The position numbers and the translations under genes are program-made. From Marsupella aquatica (lineage: Eukaryota > Marchantiophyta), in NCBI GenBank assembly GCA_973895155.1, contig OZ316893.1, positions 2,356,001 through 2,420,000 of the forward strand: a stretch of 64,000 bases of DNA, given 5' to 3'. Each line of letters begins with the position of its first letter. The first letter of the stretch is position 1. Positions 36,466-50,400 of this stretch are shown here, one piece after another. The notes under the pieces are model-generated. The model saw nothing but the letters and a program-made list of their open reading frames with translations. It did not search any database and was not told the origin of the DNA.

Positions 36466-39400
36466 CATAGAAATTGGAGACGTGAGATAATGTCGAGTGC
36501 TTGCAGGTCCAAGCACAACCAAGTGATAGGGATAAATATTTTTTTCATTTTAAACATTGAAATAAATAAATATATATAAATTATTTATATTCAAGTTTTT
36601 CCAAAATTTGAAAATTAATATCCAATTTTTTAAATTCCAATTTTAGTAATTAATTTATTTTTATTAAATTTTCATCTTGGCCAAGCTTGGGCAGGAGGCA
36701 ATTGAGATTTAAAGGGGTATGGATGGATCTGAGGACGACTGTGTCAGGAGAATAAATTTTTAGTAAAGGGTTACTATTAATTCACATTTTTTATTGAGTT
36801 TGTAAAGGAAAGTCTAGTGCATTGATAGAGTCACTCCTCATTTTTTGTCTTGTGTGATCTCTTCTTGCTTGGAAACCGTGCCCTTCATTTTCATTCACAC
36901 TAAATTAAATGTTCTGTTTGCGTTATTCCTTATCTTTCCTTACATGTTTATATGTTTGTCATTTAAAGTACATTTCAAATTTGAAAGACGACCACTCTAT
37001 AAAATGGTGCAACAGTGTATTATAGTTTAGGATAACGAAACAGTCTTAATGTAAACCTATATTTTATGTATTATGTAGATTTTAGATGTAGAAATGTAGA
37101 TGGAAGTGCCCTATTTGCTGTAAAATGAGGTAAGACGGTTAACAAACGAATTTATGACTATGTGGAATACCACACAAGTATTCTCCAGGATATATAAAAG
37201 TCCCCGCGATGACAAGATGGGTCTCCCATAGCTGACTTTTTGTAAGGGTAGGTGTGGAATCATTGTACCTCATTTCGTTGACGAGAGAGTCATCCAAATC
37301 CTGATCCTCTTCTCAGCACATGACAATGCTACCAAAATAATTCTAGACGAGAGGACTAAAATAATAAATAATTGAAGGAACAAAGATAGTCCGACTACAT
37401 GATTGAGTGCATGAAGGCATGCTAGTAACTTGCTGACATCTGGAAGGCCAAAAAAGGCAGCCGCCTTGAGAATATATGAGACATTTTCAATTGTACTATG
37501 TAATGTACCAGCAAAATGTCCATGTGCAATACAACCAAGATATCATTGCATGAAAGATTTTATAAAAAATATCCTTGTGCAAAAAATAGAAAGTAAAGTT
37601 TGGATGGACGGAGGGGTTGTGAAACCCCCATGGATTTCCAAAGCTATGATGGACTGACTTAGAACATCAAAATTTTCTCAAATAGCACTTTTATGGTCTT
37701 GACTCATATGTGACCTGTAAGTCCTGGCTCACGCAAACTCCTCAAGGCATCCTTCATAAAAGTGAGACGTCATTTACCAAAATGGTAAGTTGGTGGTTGT
37801 GCCTGAGTATTGAGGGCGTTCTTCACAAAAGTGAAGCATCCGTTAGTGGTTAGTCTAAAACATTTGATCATCTTTGCACTCATTGACAATGGACCACATG
37901 GTTTCAGAAAATTGAAACTGTAATAGACTGGACATCAGAGAACATGCTAAAAAACTTTGAGTTCACTTGATACAGAGATCCAAAAATTGTTTAAATAATT
38001 GCACTTGAAGTTTGCTGAAAACTAGCATTTCATAGCTGGTCGAGACACTTGGAGAACCTACTTGGGGCGTCCATGTCAAAAGTGAAGCATCGTTCTTAAG
38101 TAAGATAGCCCGACAATGTGGATTTTGGGTGTAAAGTGAAACAATGTGTGTCACAGTCCATGGGGATAGGCAAAACAAACCCTCAGTTCATCCGGGCTTA
38201 ACTTTCACAACAAATATAGTGGAAAGACAGAAGTTGATCGGGTGAAGAAGTTGGGTCAAAGAGGTCATTCCACCGGTGTGAGTGTATTCAAGAAATTAGT
38301 AGGTTAGTAATCAGTCCTTCCAATTGATCCGGACAATCTAGACTCAAGAAAGTATGTGTGCCAAGAAGTTTTCTAAGATTGATGGACACCACTTTTTCTT
38401 TGTAAAGCAATCCATAGTTTTCTGATGAACAATCCTGGTCCATCCGGGTTGCAAGCTTGAGAGATTGGTCCATTCCAAATTTTCTAATTGTGCGGCTTGA
38501 GGTTTCCAGGCTTGAGAACATTAATACCACAGTAAAGTAATGTTCAAAAAAAATCAACATACAAGTTCTAGTGGAAAATGTAAAGTATCATGAGAGGATT
38601 GAGGTCACCAGGTCGGTATGGATGGGAGATTACATCATTTCAATGACATGAAGATCCCACAATAATATCGTTGCTGGATGTGCCAAATGAGGTTTAAAGT
38701 GTGGGCCAGGATTCAAGGAGGGGCAGTCCAAAAGCCAGGATTCCTCAAAATTTGTAAGACTATCACTTAAAAAAAGAGAGTATTCATAATTCTTTTTGAT
38801 ATAACAAGGTATCAAAGAACAAAATCATCAAACAAGGATACAGGATCCCAAAGACAAAAAACCTGATCAAAGGGGGGAAGAGTAAAAGGGAAAAGACCAT
38901 TTAAGTTTGCTTAAAGCCAACTTGTTAAGATTTCATCGTGATTGAAGTCATCAGCAAAATGGATCAGATATATGTATATTTATCAGAGGGTGACACACAA
39001 TTATAACAAGTTTACTCATACAGTTCTGAATTTTGAACATTCCATCTGAATTAAGTTTGAGGATGAGCTATGAACGTTGTATGGGAATAAAGTTTGGAGG
39101 TTTAATTTTTAATCTATAACTATAATTCTTAAAGGAAGAGGGAGGGGCAGGAAATCCATTAAATCACAAGCTCCCATACAAAGTACTGCAGTAATATGTA
39201 GTCTTCATTTCATATACATTAATGTTGTTAACTCTAAACAAGTATATAGATTTTTTCAGTGTCATCTCATTTGATCACCTAAGAGCGCCATCTTTGGTCA
39301 CAAAAAGCATCTAAAAATAGTTCATATCTTTATGTTTAAGAACTCAGTAAAATAAAGGGATCCTATGATGGGAAGAATGGGACAGCCTGCGTGAAAGTTT

Positions 39401-42099
39401 CTCTAAAATTAACTAGAATTAAACATGCAATGCAATCACGTGCTGTCCCGGACATTTTGTCGCCTCATACTTGTTTCCTTGATCATGCCCTCAGCAAAGG
39501 TTGTCTAATTTACAAACAAAAATTCTGGACAAAACAACATTCATTAGGAAGGACCACAAAACAACAAAGGCATTGGCCTTTTTCACTTGTCAGAAAAAAG
39601 AAAAAAAGAAGTTCTGTAGCTCAAGTCCAGCAAAACAGCCAATCTCTTGCTATGCTGGTTCTTTTGCATGGATCTCAATATTCTGTCTGCCTGGCTGGCA
39701 TTCAGTCAACAGCGTTGAAAATGTGGAACATTCGATGACTTTGATATCACCAAACATACCAACCAGTCTTTGCGCAATAGTAAGAGGTTGTCCATGTTGT
39801 TATCTGATGAGTTCAAGCCTGCTCTTATTTTACCGTAGTGACAATTACGTTCGCAAACAAAATAACAAATTAAAAAATCTAGTCCAGCATTTTACGGAAC
39901 ACAGCACTGCATATTTTCCAATGAGCCGTTTCTTGGAATGTCACATTTCGGCGTTGGGCTCCAAATTTCTTACTTAGTTCTAAGCAATTTCCAGGGTTAG
40001 ATATAATCCAGGTGATTTCCAGGTATTTATATAATTCCAGGAGATTTCCCATAACTGCCTCAATTGTAGACTGGACAGCCTGGCAAAGTTTCTATGAGGT
40101 CAAATGCCCTCAAGCAGTGTAAGCTGTTGAAATTGGCCTCTAACATCTGTTTTTGCTCGGTAGAAAATAGACTCAGAAAACTCTGCAGTTAAAAATACTT
40201 TTAAGTGGCCAACTGCTAAAGTTTGACAGCAAGTAAAAATTAAGTTTCCCATTTGTGAATAGCTAGCAAGAGTTACTAGTAGTGCTGCAATTTTAAATGG
40301 CCACCCGCTAAAGTTTCTAAGCAACCAAAAAACACTTTTACCAATTCAAGAATAGCTAACCAAGTTCACACCATATATATAATATTTATTTTTTCTTAAT
40401 TAATTTATTTATTCATATAATTATATATATACGTGTAGAACACATTCGTCCGAAGTGTAACGAAAACTGGTCAAAGAATGCAGCGACTACGAGAGTGACT
40501 CGAAAAAGTTTCAACTCGAAGTTTCAACTCGAAGTTTCAACACGGACATTCCTTCGCACTGACAATAATTGGATGGAAAGTTCTGCACATCGACAATAAT
40601 ACGGAGTACAAGATATTTATGCAGACAAAAGTCTCAGTGACTGTACTTTTCGTTTTCAAGTGGTGAGTAGGTGAACAAGCTAGCCTTCCAGAGTCGCTCC
40701 CAAGTTTTCTTGTCACACCTGTAAACTTGCTCTTGGGTTGTATCTCCTTTAGAACAAAGTAGAGTTTGGGAATTAAATGTGCGTATTTCTCTTTCTGTCA
40801 AAGGGGGTCCAGCCCACGGGAGTTGCTGACGGCTACTGTAGTTAAGCTGATAGCCCACTTATAAAGGTTTTTTGCTCAATAAGTTAATAATATAAAGTAG
40901 ACCTTGTAGAAAATGATTCCAGGCTTGTGTGTGCTAAGAAAAGATGCACAAAAAGTGATTACTCGTGTCAAATAAAGGGAAAACCAGTATGCCTTGCTTA
41001 GACAGAGCCTACTGTAGTCTCATTATTAAATTTGCTTCAGCCAAAGCCAAATGACCATGTCTCTCTTCCAAATGACCCCTCCAAAGAATCTCGGTGACCA
41101 AGACCCCATCATTGAAGAATGTCATGTCATATCATGGTTCTTGCGTCCCCTTAAATGACTTGACTGCAGGCTGTCCTTTGATAGAGAGGCTAGAATCTTA
41201 TGGGAATCGTTTCCTTGGTTTTAACCCATGATCACATCACAACTTCGTGAGTCTCTTTAAAACACATTTCTCACTCAGACTAACATCTGATAGCCCCGAC
41301 ATTCTCAACTTTGCACAAAGTCAGCCCAAAAAGTATTATAGGATAGTATCTCTGGCCAATTAGATACTGTGAAAAATTATATCATTATCTTTTTAAGCCA
41401 ACCCTAGTCTTTGTCGTCTTTGGAATACATTGGGCACACCGTTGCCCCTGAGGGAAAAAGAAAAGCCCATTTTTCAATTCGCTGAAGCAAAATTTGATAC
41501 TAAAAAATTAAAATTAAAATAAAATAAATAGAATAAAATGGATACTGTAATTTTCTCAATGAAAACATAAGTACAATGAAGGGAAAGAAAAGAGGTCCAA
41601 AGGAGACAAACACCAAACACTAACAAAGAGACAAATACAACCCTGAATGCCAAGGAAGAGGCAGAAAATCTGGAATGCTACCCCTTCATTAGTGTGATAA
41701 ATTATGGTACAGACAAACCAACCCACATTCAGATCATTAAGATACACTCTATTTCAGAGTTTTTATTATCACTTCAAGAATAATTTGCCTTTTAATTCAG
41801 CTCATTAACCATATAACAGATATCCTTTTATTATGCTTAGGGATAAAATAATTACGTACCTATATTCAGGATCTGCCAGCTGGCTACTATATAATTATAT
41901 CCATTCCTTTTTTCCCCTGCATCGATATTTCAAGTCTAAAGAGAAATATCCATGTAAGGAAAGTTTATTTCCTTGCATGGACATTATTACAGGAGTCAAG
42001 AGTATTTCTTTGTAGATTACATTTATAGTGGAGAACATCATTCCTTGCATGGATATTAATACCTTCGGAGGGGACTCGTGTGTCAAATTCCACCTCACT
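36466..42099. other. Gene-poor AT-rich stretch
   Basis: No recognised gene. AT-rich blocks at 36540-36670 and 40370-40440; a 15-base tandem (gtttcaactcgaa) at 40508-40545; two imperfect direct copies of a kb-scale-free agtgaagcatc motif near 37820 and 38080. A 74-codon minus-strand frame at 40634-40858 has protein-like composition but is unassigned. A small hairpin/direct repeat around ttccttgcatggacatt is at 41945-42060. Confidence 0.4.
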
Positions 42100-43200
42100 G
42101 GAACACCTTTGTCTCTTTTGCTTGGACTTAGCGAGGCTAGTCTTCAATTCGCCACTTTCTGACCTAACCTCGACCCCTTTAGCCAAAATCTGACAGGTAT
42201 CCTTAAATATAGGAAGATCTAAGGGTCAAAATTGATTTAGAAAAACTGGATAAGGAGTGTTGTTAGCATCTTCTCCATCAAAACGACATTGGCCATACAC
42301 CAGCTGTTTCCAGAGAAATTTACCAAATGCCACACTAAAAAATATTGCATGGTCACTTTTGGCTAAACTTTTTGTCTTTCATTAGCCACTTTCTTACCTA
42401 ATCCCAGAACCATTAGCCTAAATCTAACAATTGTCCATGAAATCGAAGAAGATCTAACATAAAGAAATTATTCTAGGAAAATCGGATAGAAAATACTTCT
42501 AGCATCTTGTCCTTCGCACAAAGTGACATTAGCCAAATAGGAAAAACCTTAAGACTTTCGATTGCTTTATTTAGTAGCGAAAATATGCTCAAAAGTCTTC
42601 ACCACTTTTGAGGTTTTTGTCTTCCATCAGCCAAGAGAGTTCCTCACCTAACCCAGCAGCCATAATCTTTTTGTCTTGGATCAGCCATCTTCCCACCTAA
42701 CCTCAGCAGCCATAATATTGATGGGTATCCAAGGAGAAGTAATGGTCAGAAATTAAGCTTAAAAACAATACCAATAACATTCTTGTTGGCACCTCCTTGG
42801 TCACACATTCACACAAGGTGACATTGTCACATTATTTGGCACCTTGGGAAAACAGAAAACCTTAAAAATTAACCCCAGTAGCCATAATCTGATGGTTATC
42901 CCTTAAATCCAAGGAGATCCAATGGTAAAAAATCAAAGTAAGAAATCAAGATAAGAAACATTCTTCGCATCTTCTTAGTCACACATTTTTGACAGTATGA
43001 CATTATTTGGCACCATGGCGAGAAAAGGAAAAAGACTTTACATTAATTTACCCTACAAGGCAGCATAGCTAGCCATAATCTGATGGAAATTTGTGAAATC
43101 TAAAGAATAGCGGCCAGGAATCAGACTAAGAAAATGATACCAAGAAGCTTCCTTGCCACACACTCAAATAATAGGGAGTAAGAGATTGGTTTGGACTTAT
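42100..43200. repeat. Diverged tandem repeats, ~180-250 bp unit
   Basis: At least four copies of a block (cctaaccccagcagccataatctgatgg ... tccaaggagatc-aatggtcaga ... cattctt-gcatctt ... cacacaaggtgacatt-tttggcacc) follow one another from about 42130 to 43160. Copies differ by many substitutions and indels, so the array is old. No coding frame crosses it. Confidence 0.65.
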
Positions 43201-43738
43201 CCAGTGTTGTCAGTTATGGGTTATGCACTAAGAGAGTTTACTTTAGCGCAGCAAAGACACAAGGTGACATTATAACCTTTAAAAACTGACAATTTTATGG
43301 ACCTTAACTCACTACAGTAGTTACTAGTTCTCTACACAAAAGTTATGGACTATGAAATTCATATTTTCTAACTTCTGCCAAAAGGAGGCTTGTGACCTAA
43401 AAAAAAATAAAGTCCTTTAATTTATGTAATCCTATGAAAAACTTACAAACATTTTTTTCTGCTCTAATGCCATCCTCCCCAATTTTGAAGGTTTGAGAAA
43501 AAATTAAGACCATAATTTATTTATGCTCAAATGTCATCGTCCATAATTTAGAAGCTACTTTCGAAACTTTGAGAAAAAATTATGAACATTTCTTCATGCT
43601 CAAATGTAATGTAATCGTCCATAATTTCGAAGGTTTGAGAGTTTGAGACGCCCTATCGTGATATTATTGGGTACCTTGGCGAAAGAGAAAATACCTCGAA
43701 AAGTTACCATATTACAGTGTACAGAGGAGCGCCGTGTC

Positions 43739-44215
43739 GATCGCCGAGCCCCTCCTCGTCCCGTCCCTGTCCTTCCCGTGTCGGGCCCTCTCTGCCAATC
43801 TGCCCCTGTCCTTCCTTTGCTCGGATCGTTCGGGGAATCGGGGAATCGGGGACAAGGTCCTGAGTCCTGTCGATCGCCCAACCCCTCCTCTTCCCGTTCC
43901 TTCCCTGCCTTTCCCTTCGGGCCCTCTCTGCCAATCTGCCCCTGTCCTTCCTTTGCTCGGATCGTTCGGGGAATCGGGGACAAGGTCCCGAGTCGTGTCG
44001 ACCGCCCAGCCCCTCCTCATCCCGTCCCTGCCCTTCCCGACGGGCCCTCTCCGCCAATCTGCCCCTGTCCTTCCTTTGCTCGTTCGGGGAATCGGGGACA
44101 GGGTCCCGAGTCGTGTAGATCGCCCAGCCCCTCCGCATCCAGTCCCTGCCCTTCTGCCCCTGTCCCACCTTTGCTCGGATCGTTGCGAGAATCGGGGACA
44201 AGGTCCCGAGTCCCG
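43739..44215. repeat. GC-rich minisatellite, four copies of 118-133 bp
   Basis: Units start gatcgcc-agcccctcctc at 43739, 43872, 44000 and 44118, and end with a ctttgctcggatcgttcggggaatc block and gacaaggtcccgagtc. Composition leaves four to five long open frames on both strands, which are artefacts of the repeat. It lies just upstream of the leader region of the RING-CH gene. Confidence 0.85.
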
Positions 44216-47200
44216 ACTGAGAACATTCCGACAGGCTGCGAGCATTGATTGATTGACTGACGGATGGACGGAGGGATGGATGGATTGAGATTCTCGTTCC
44301 AGTCATTGAGCGAGCGAGGAGTCAGGAGGGAAGGACAGGACAGGACTGGACTGGACTGGACTGGACGGGACGGGGCGGGACTGGAGTGGAGTGGAGTCCG
44401 AGGAGCATGCCATGCCAGATTGCCATCGTTCCTCGAGGCCCGGCCCGCCTGCTATGCCGCTCCTGCTGTTCCTGCTGCAGCGGTACTTCTTCGACTCGTC
44501 GCTAGCTGCTCAATGCCTCAATGCGCTTTCTCATCTAATTTTAGGAGACCTGTGTCTGTCCCATGTCAGCACAGGACAGCGCTGCGGATCCCACTGTTCC
44601 GAGCTCGCAGGTGATTGATTGATTTTATTCTGCTCGACTCCTCTCGCTCCTTGCTGTTGGTACGACTCGCTCTGTCACTCTCTCTGCTCCTCTGCTCGTC
44701 TCGGCTTCGTCTCGTCTCGGCTTCGTCTCGTCTTCGTCTCGTCTCGTCTCGTCTCCTATAGAAAACGGTATTGCGTGAGATTGCTGCGCAGAGACAGAGA
44801 GAAACGGAGAGGATCTTCGTTCTCGTGCGTCTGTCCGATTCTGTCTGCTTGTCGTTGCCGCCGGTAGCTCATGGGTTGTTGTGCAGCGCGAGCAGTGGTG
44901 AGTTGTGAGCTTTGCCCAGCTTGTGTGTGTAGCGGTTGTGTGTGTGTGTGTGTGGCGAGATAAGTGTCTGGTCGACGTGGTGGTTGTGGTGGAAGCGCGG
45001 TGATGGAAATGAGGGCGCGAGAGGGGGAGGATCTGCAGGTGTGAAAGCGATTGATATTGCTCTGGACTGTGTTGGATGGTTGGATATGACGACCGGTGCT
45101 CTTTCTTCCTGAATTTCGCTGTTTTCTGTTGTGTTTTCTCTCTCCTCTCCTGTCCTCTCCTCTTACCTTCTCTTCTTCTGTCGATCCGTTTTCTGCGGTT
45201 CCTGTTCTTTCGTTCTGGCTCGTCGGGCTTGCTGGCTGGCTTACAGGCTAGTCCCCCCCCCCCCCCTCGCGCCTCTCGCCCTCCCCACCCTGCTGTGTTC
45301 CGCCCTGCCCTCCTCTGCCGCAGCACCTGTCGTAAGACGTGATGATATGGTACTCGTGCAACACAGGTTTCGTCAAAACGAATTGCTCCCTTGCAATTGG
45401 TGCTGGTGCTCTTCCTTCTCCTCTTTCTCCTCTGCTCTGTCTCCGTGCCCTTCCCTTTCCCTTCATATGATCGACGATTGCAGCAGCGCCGGAGCAAAGA
45501 TATCGATAGAGTTCTACGATTCCGCTGATTTGTTTGTTTACTTGGCCATGTTGTTGTTCTTTGATTGAGCATGTTTTCTCGGGGTTGGATTCTACATCTC
45601 TGCTCCCACTCTATTTGCGGCCGAGCATAGTCGCCATCCATAATCAAGATGGGACCACGGTTCCCTGAGTTTGTCGTCCCTCGCAAAGTAGAAAGAAAGA
45701 CTTCTACTCCGACTTGTCCGCCGCATGTGTTCTATGCCGGCGTTCGAATTTTTACTCCAGCCAGCTAGGCCTCTCGGTCTGTTTGTATCGTTCCTATGCT
45801 CTGTCCTTTTGTTCCTTGCTTCTCTTGAATCCCCCGACACCGATTACCATACATAACGTATGTCAGTTAGTGGAGATTGCTATGGAGATTGCTGTAGAGT
45901 CTTTAGAGGGGGCCATTATGGAGGGATGACGAAATTGTTGTTCTGCATGAACAGATGCTTGTCCTAGTATCGATTGAAATTGTAATTAGCCTTTCCCTGC
46001 TGGTCATCGACTTCCTTCGACGATGCCAGTCAATTTACTGCAATCTGACCTGTTGACATCAGTGAACTACAGCTTGTCGTATTTGCTCTGTCAGTTCCTG
46101 TCACATTCACTCGCCAACCTTCCTGAGAGCTCACATGATGAACATATGAGACGCCAAATTAAACTTGCTCGTACCATTATATTTTGACATATGCATGAAG
46201 TCCTTTTGTGCCTTTCCTCCTTGCGAGTAATCGAGCTGCGAATGTGATGGTAAACGGAATCAGCTACTTCTGTTTACATTTTTGTATTCCTCATTTTATC
46301 CTTCTATGGGAGCCTCGCCCCCCCCCTCCCGTCCCCGTGCGTCGCCTTCTCCCCTCCCCTCCCCTCCCCTCCCCTTGCGGTTGATCGACACAGACCTACC
46401 AGTTTCTGTCCATTTCCTCCTCAATAATTCAAAGTCGTCAAAGTTCGCTAGTCTGGGGTTACGTCGATCTTCTTTTGATCTCCAACTCTTGTTATTTGCG
46501 CTTTTCTATCAAGTTGAGGCTGAGAAATGTGCACGTTACTTCCACGGGACTAGAAAACCTTGCTCTGTCTTCTCGTTTGGTTGCCAGCAACTAGACTCAT
46601 GGCAGATTATTGAAGAACAGTTTGTGCGTGGGAAGGGAGGGATGCTGCCTTGTTAGTCTATGTTGCGTCCCGTTGCGATATGTTGCGTCCTTGAGTGATT
46701 TTCATAGTGCCTTTACTATATTCATTGGCTAGATTTTGAGGATTCTTTAATCACGCTGGAAGCTATAAGCTCTGTCTTTCTCCATTTGGTCAAAGGCAAC
46801 AGCTTCTAGCCCTCGCATACTTTTCCCTTTTCAATTCTTCTGGACCGATACGAATTGGAATTGGAAGGGCGAGTGAGCACATCTCTGAGAAGCCTGACAT
46901 CAAAATCAATCTCTCGCAATTCCATTCTGCGCCATAATTGATATCACTCGGTTTTTAACGTTATCACAACTGCAATGTTCTCATCATCAAACGCTACAAC
47001 TGTCTGAATTTTTAACCGAGCCGTTCGTGTGAATTGTTCGACTGAGATAACGATAAGAAAACTGCCTCTTATTTTTATCTCTAGTGCTGTGCCGTTATTT
47101 GAACATCGCCTCCTGTATGTTGCAGGCATTGAGACAATTCTTGAGCGTTCCCAAAAGATCGACGGCAGCCATGTTGCTGCTGCGTCCTCACGCCAGGATT

Positions 47201-47422
47201 CAGTTTCTCAGTCCCGCGAAGGAGGAGTCAGAATGACAACGGGCAACAACAGGTCTTTCTTTCTTCCTACTCTTCATCGGAATGTTTTCAAAATAGAGTA
47301 TCAACAAGGCGTACTGAATCTCCATCTCAGGACGAGCATTGTGTAAATAAAGCATGAGAACACCTGCGCTAGGGCTGTCACCTTGTTAGCAACGGTCACT
47401 GCACCTAAAAGGACAGGACGGG
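44216..47422 (+). other. Probable promoter and intron-containing 5' leader of the RING-CH gene
   Basis: Low-complexity, pyrimidine-rich DNA typical of plant leaders: gact-ggact tracts at 44335-44400, gtctcgtctcg tracts at 44695-44755, GT run at 44936-44953, a run of 14-15 C at about 45252, and cccct tract at 46350-46375. A donor-like site (gcag/gtgatt, 44611) and an acceptor-like site (gttgcag, about 47124) suggest a spliced 5' untranslated region, which is inference. No conserved coding frame. Confidence 0.4.
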
Positions 47423-50400
47423 ATGGAGATTCCTGAATCGGAAAGACCCGAAACTGGAGGCAGGGGCAGCAATGGGGAAGGAGAAGGACAGCGACCGTCG
47501 GTTAGCCTCCGGGACGGAGACTTAGAAAAAGAAGTAGCTGGTCAGGAAGGGGGGCCCCTTCGACAAGCTAGTGGTGTTGTCCAGGCTGCTGAAGAAATAA
47601 AGCCACTCAAGATAGAAAGTGTGGACTCTTCTACGGCTGAGGTTAGTAGCTATAGGTCTAATGTAGATAATAATTCAAATAAGGCAGCAGGAACTTCATC
47701 CAGTAGTCCAAATGTCATTGATGGTGCTGGTCCATCATCTCCAATGGGTGGAACTGGTGGAGAGGTGGGAATGAGGATAAACGACGATGACTCTAATTTG
47801 GAAGAGAGGAGTTCGGGTGCTGGGGAAGGAGGAGGAGCAAGAGGTCAGAGCCATACACAGGACGGCGATCCTCCTCGGCAGCAGCAGGAGGCAAACGATC
47901 CTTCCTATCTAGAAGGTGGAACAGCAACAGCAGAGGCGGCAGCGGCAGACACTACAGCCGTTCAGCAATTTCTCGCTTCTTCCGCTAACTTCGGTGTTCC
48001 TCCGTTTTTCCCCCCTCTAAATGATAAGTCTAGTGAAGCCCACCTCATCGACATTCCGCTCAAAATGAGTTCCAAAGCCGAGGAGTTGGACAGCTTCAAA
48101 AGATTCGCCATACCTCGAACACTCAGCAATTTTAGTAGAGCATCGGTCGAAAGTGCGGGTGGCGATCAATGTCGGTAAGTTTTAGCCAATACCTTTCCAT
48201 AAAATTACCCTACCTCGCCAGGAATTGCTTTCGGTGACATGGATTGGAGGAGCAAAAAGTTATGGACTCGCTTGCAAGAACTGCAGTCCCTTTGTTTGTT
48301 TGGCTTCTGCTATTGCCCTTTGTGTCCCCTCCAATGTGAGCAGATTCAATCTAGCCAATTTTTAACTGTTAGCTGGTGTTGGAACCTGACTGTTTGTCTT
48401 CTTCTCCTCCCGCTCTCTCGTGGTGAACGCTGTGCGGCATTTAATCATACTCTTGGAGGGCAGATCTCCTACCCGCAAACATCAAACAAAATGCATAGAT
48501 TTTGGCTGCTTTGCGGTTCCAATCCTTTCGGGGGCTCACGACCATTAGGTGGTGTTTGTTTTCTTGACTTGCAGTATCTGCCAGCAGCATACTGAAGAAC
48601 CGTTGATGGAGTTAGGTTGTCAGTGCCGTGGAGAGCTCGCCAAGGCCCATCTCTCTTGTGTTAACCATTGGTTTGGAAACAAGGGGACCAATAAATGCGA
48701 AGTTTGCCAGTGCGTGGACCGTTACCCTTTTCCTGCTCTTAAAGGTCCAGTCCAAAATATGGGACAATAGTTCTGATCAATAGGGTTGGTCAATGCAATA
48801 TTATTCTGAACAGTTTCGGTTTTTGTCTGAGGTTGACCTGAAGGTGTTTGGAATATCAGTGTAATAATAAGATGTAGCTCTTTCCTGACAGGCATGTGGC
48901 TACGAATGTGCCTCTTCCAGCATCACAACCAACCGTAAGCATATACCTACAGACTTTACCTGCAAAGCCAACCTAGAATCTTGGATTATTGATATTCGTT
49001 GGTGGAATGGTGCTTAATGAATGATGTTGTAGGATTTTAGGTCTAGGGATGGGTTCCACCTGAACGTCTATGGAGGTAAAGAGGTCCGTTTCAGGGAGTA
49101 ATGTGAAGCAAAAGTCCATGGGAATGGCACTCTACGCAATTTTCTTGATGGAGAAATATTTTCACTTGTACTGACTTGTTCTTGCATTATAATGACGGTC
49201 GATCTGATTTTGATTGTCTCAGCCACATTTTTGGGTTTGGAGAGTTGGAGGGCCATATAATTCAACTACAAGACGTGGCCAAGGGGTAGGCCCATTTCGC
49301 TTCAACCCGCTGCTCATGCGGCCTGTGCTACTTATGACATTGAAGCGGCATCCCATGATTCTGCTACTCTGGCTGCTTTTATTTGCTTTTATGGCGTACC
49401 TCTTCGTGGATGTCACCGACTCAGCCTCCATTGGATATGCTGCCATGCCCATTGGCTTTCTTTTTGGTAAGCTCTAGAGCACAGAGCTTTTCTTTGGGGC
49501 CCCTGGTAATCAATCCACGTTGTTGGTCTGTTTGTTTTGGCTAGGCTCGATTCCACCCCCTTTGGGCGGCGCTGCTGATCCTGATCGCGGGGCTCTTGTT
49601 TGATATCCTCATCTCCATTTTCCTTGGAGCTTCTGCTCTGCCTGTTAATATTATCATTGGTACTCTCTGAACTTTGACTGCCCATTGATGCCCATCACGG
49701 CAATGTACCTCTCGTTCTTTCATTTGGGGTTTTGGGGTTGGTCCAAGGTTTTACCAGATCTGCCTTAGTTGTGACGACACGATTGTCTTCCTGGGCAGAC
49801 AATTTTCAATACTTTTTCGTTTTGAGTAAGTTTCATGCTCTCCGGCGAGTAATCTATGGAAAGACTCGGGAGCAAATGATGTTATTTTTCTTTCCCAATG
49901 TCTGGTTGGCAGAATAGTTTGCCATGATGACGTGCCAGAGTCTTGCTTCTGACTATTTGGATGAGTGGATGACTCACTGTACTAAATGATTTCCAGTAAT
50001 TTCGTTTCTTTGCTGGATTCACATTGGAATGTCTTCATCGATGCGTTCTGTAGTTGACCTTGATCTTGTTCTGATGGTATGAATTTATCAGTGTGGACCT
50101 CTTGGTCACCACTTTCGACTCCAGATAAGATTAAGCAAGTTGATGTTAGCAGCTTGGTTTGTCCCTGTGCAGGTGTCTTAGTTGTCTTGGGGCTAGGCAC
50201 TGCTGCCAGACTTGTTCTTGAGTGCTGGCATGAGAGAGTTATACGAAGAAATATTCGGAGAATGGAGGAGGAGCCGAATTTAGGGGATTTTTTACCAGCG
50301 CAACACAATATAAATATGGAAGTGGATCCCGTTGAGGTACGTTGAAGTTAGTGCGCTGGGAGTGCTCGAAAATTTGTTTAGGATACTCTGATTCCAAGAG

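Noticed and set aside
36018-36557. 179-codon minus-strand frame with repeated FSHLDISFS pattern
   Set aside because: Translation of the gatgt-gagaaaa minisatellite, with no conserved domain.
43643-44306. Long open frames of 170-200 codons on both strands
   Set aside because: They lie on the GC-rich four-copy minisatellite, and several frames are open at once; composition, not coding.
44625-45686. 353-codon minus-strand frame rich in Arg/Thr
   Set aside because: Low-complexity reading of the CT-rich leader region on the wrong strand; no domain.
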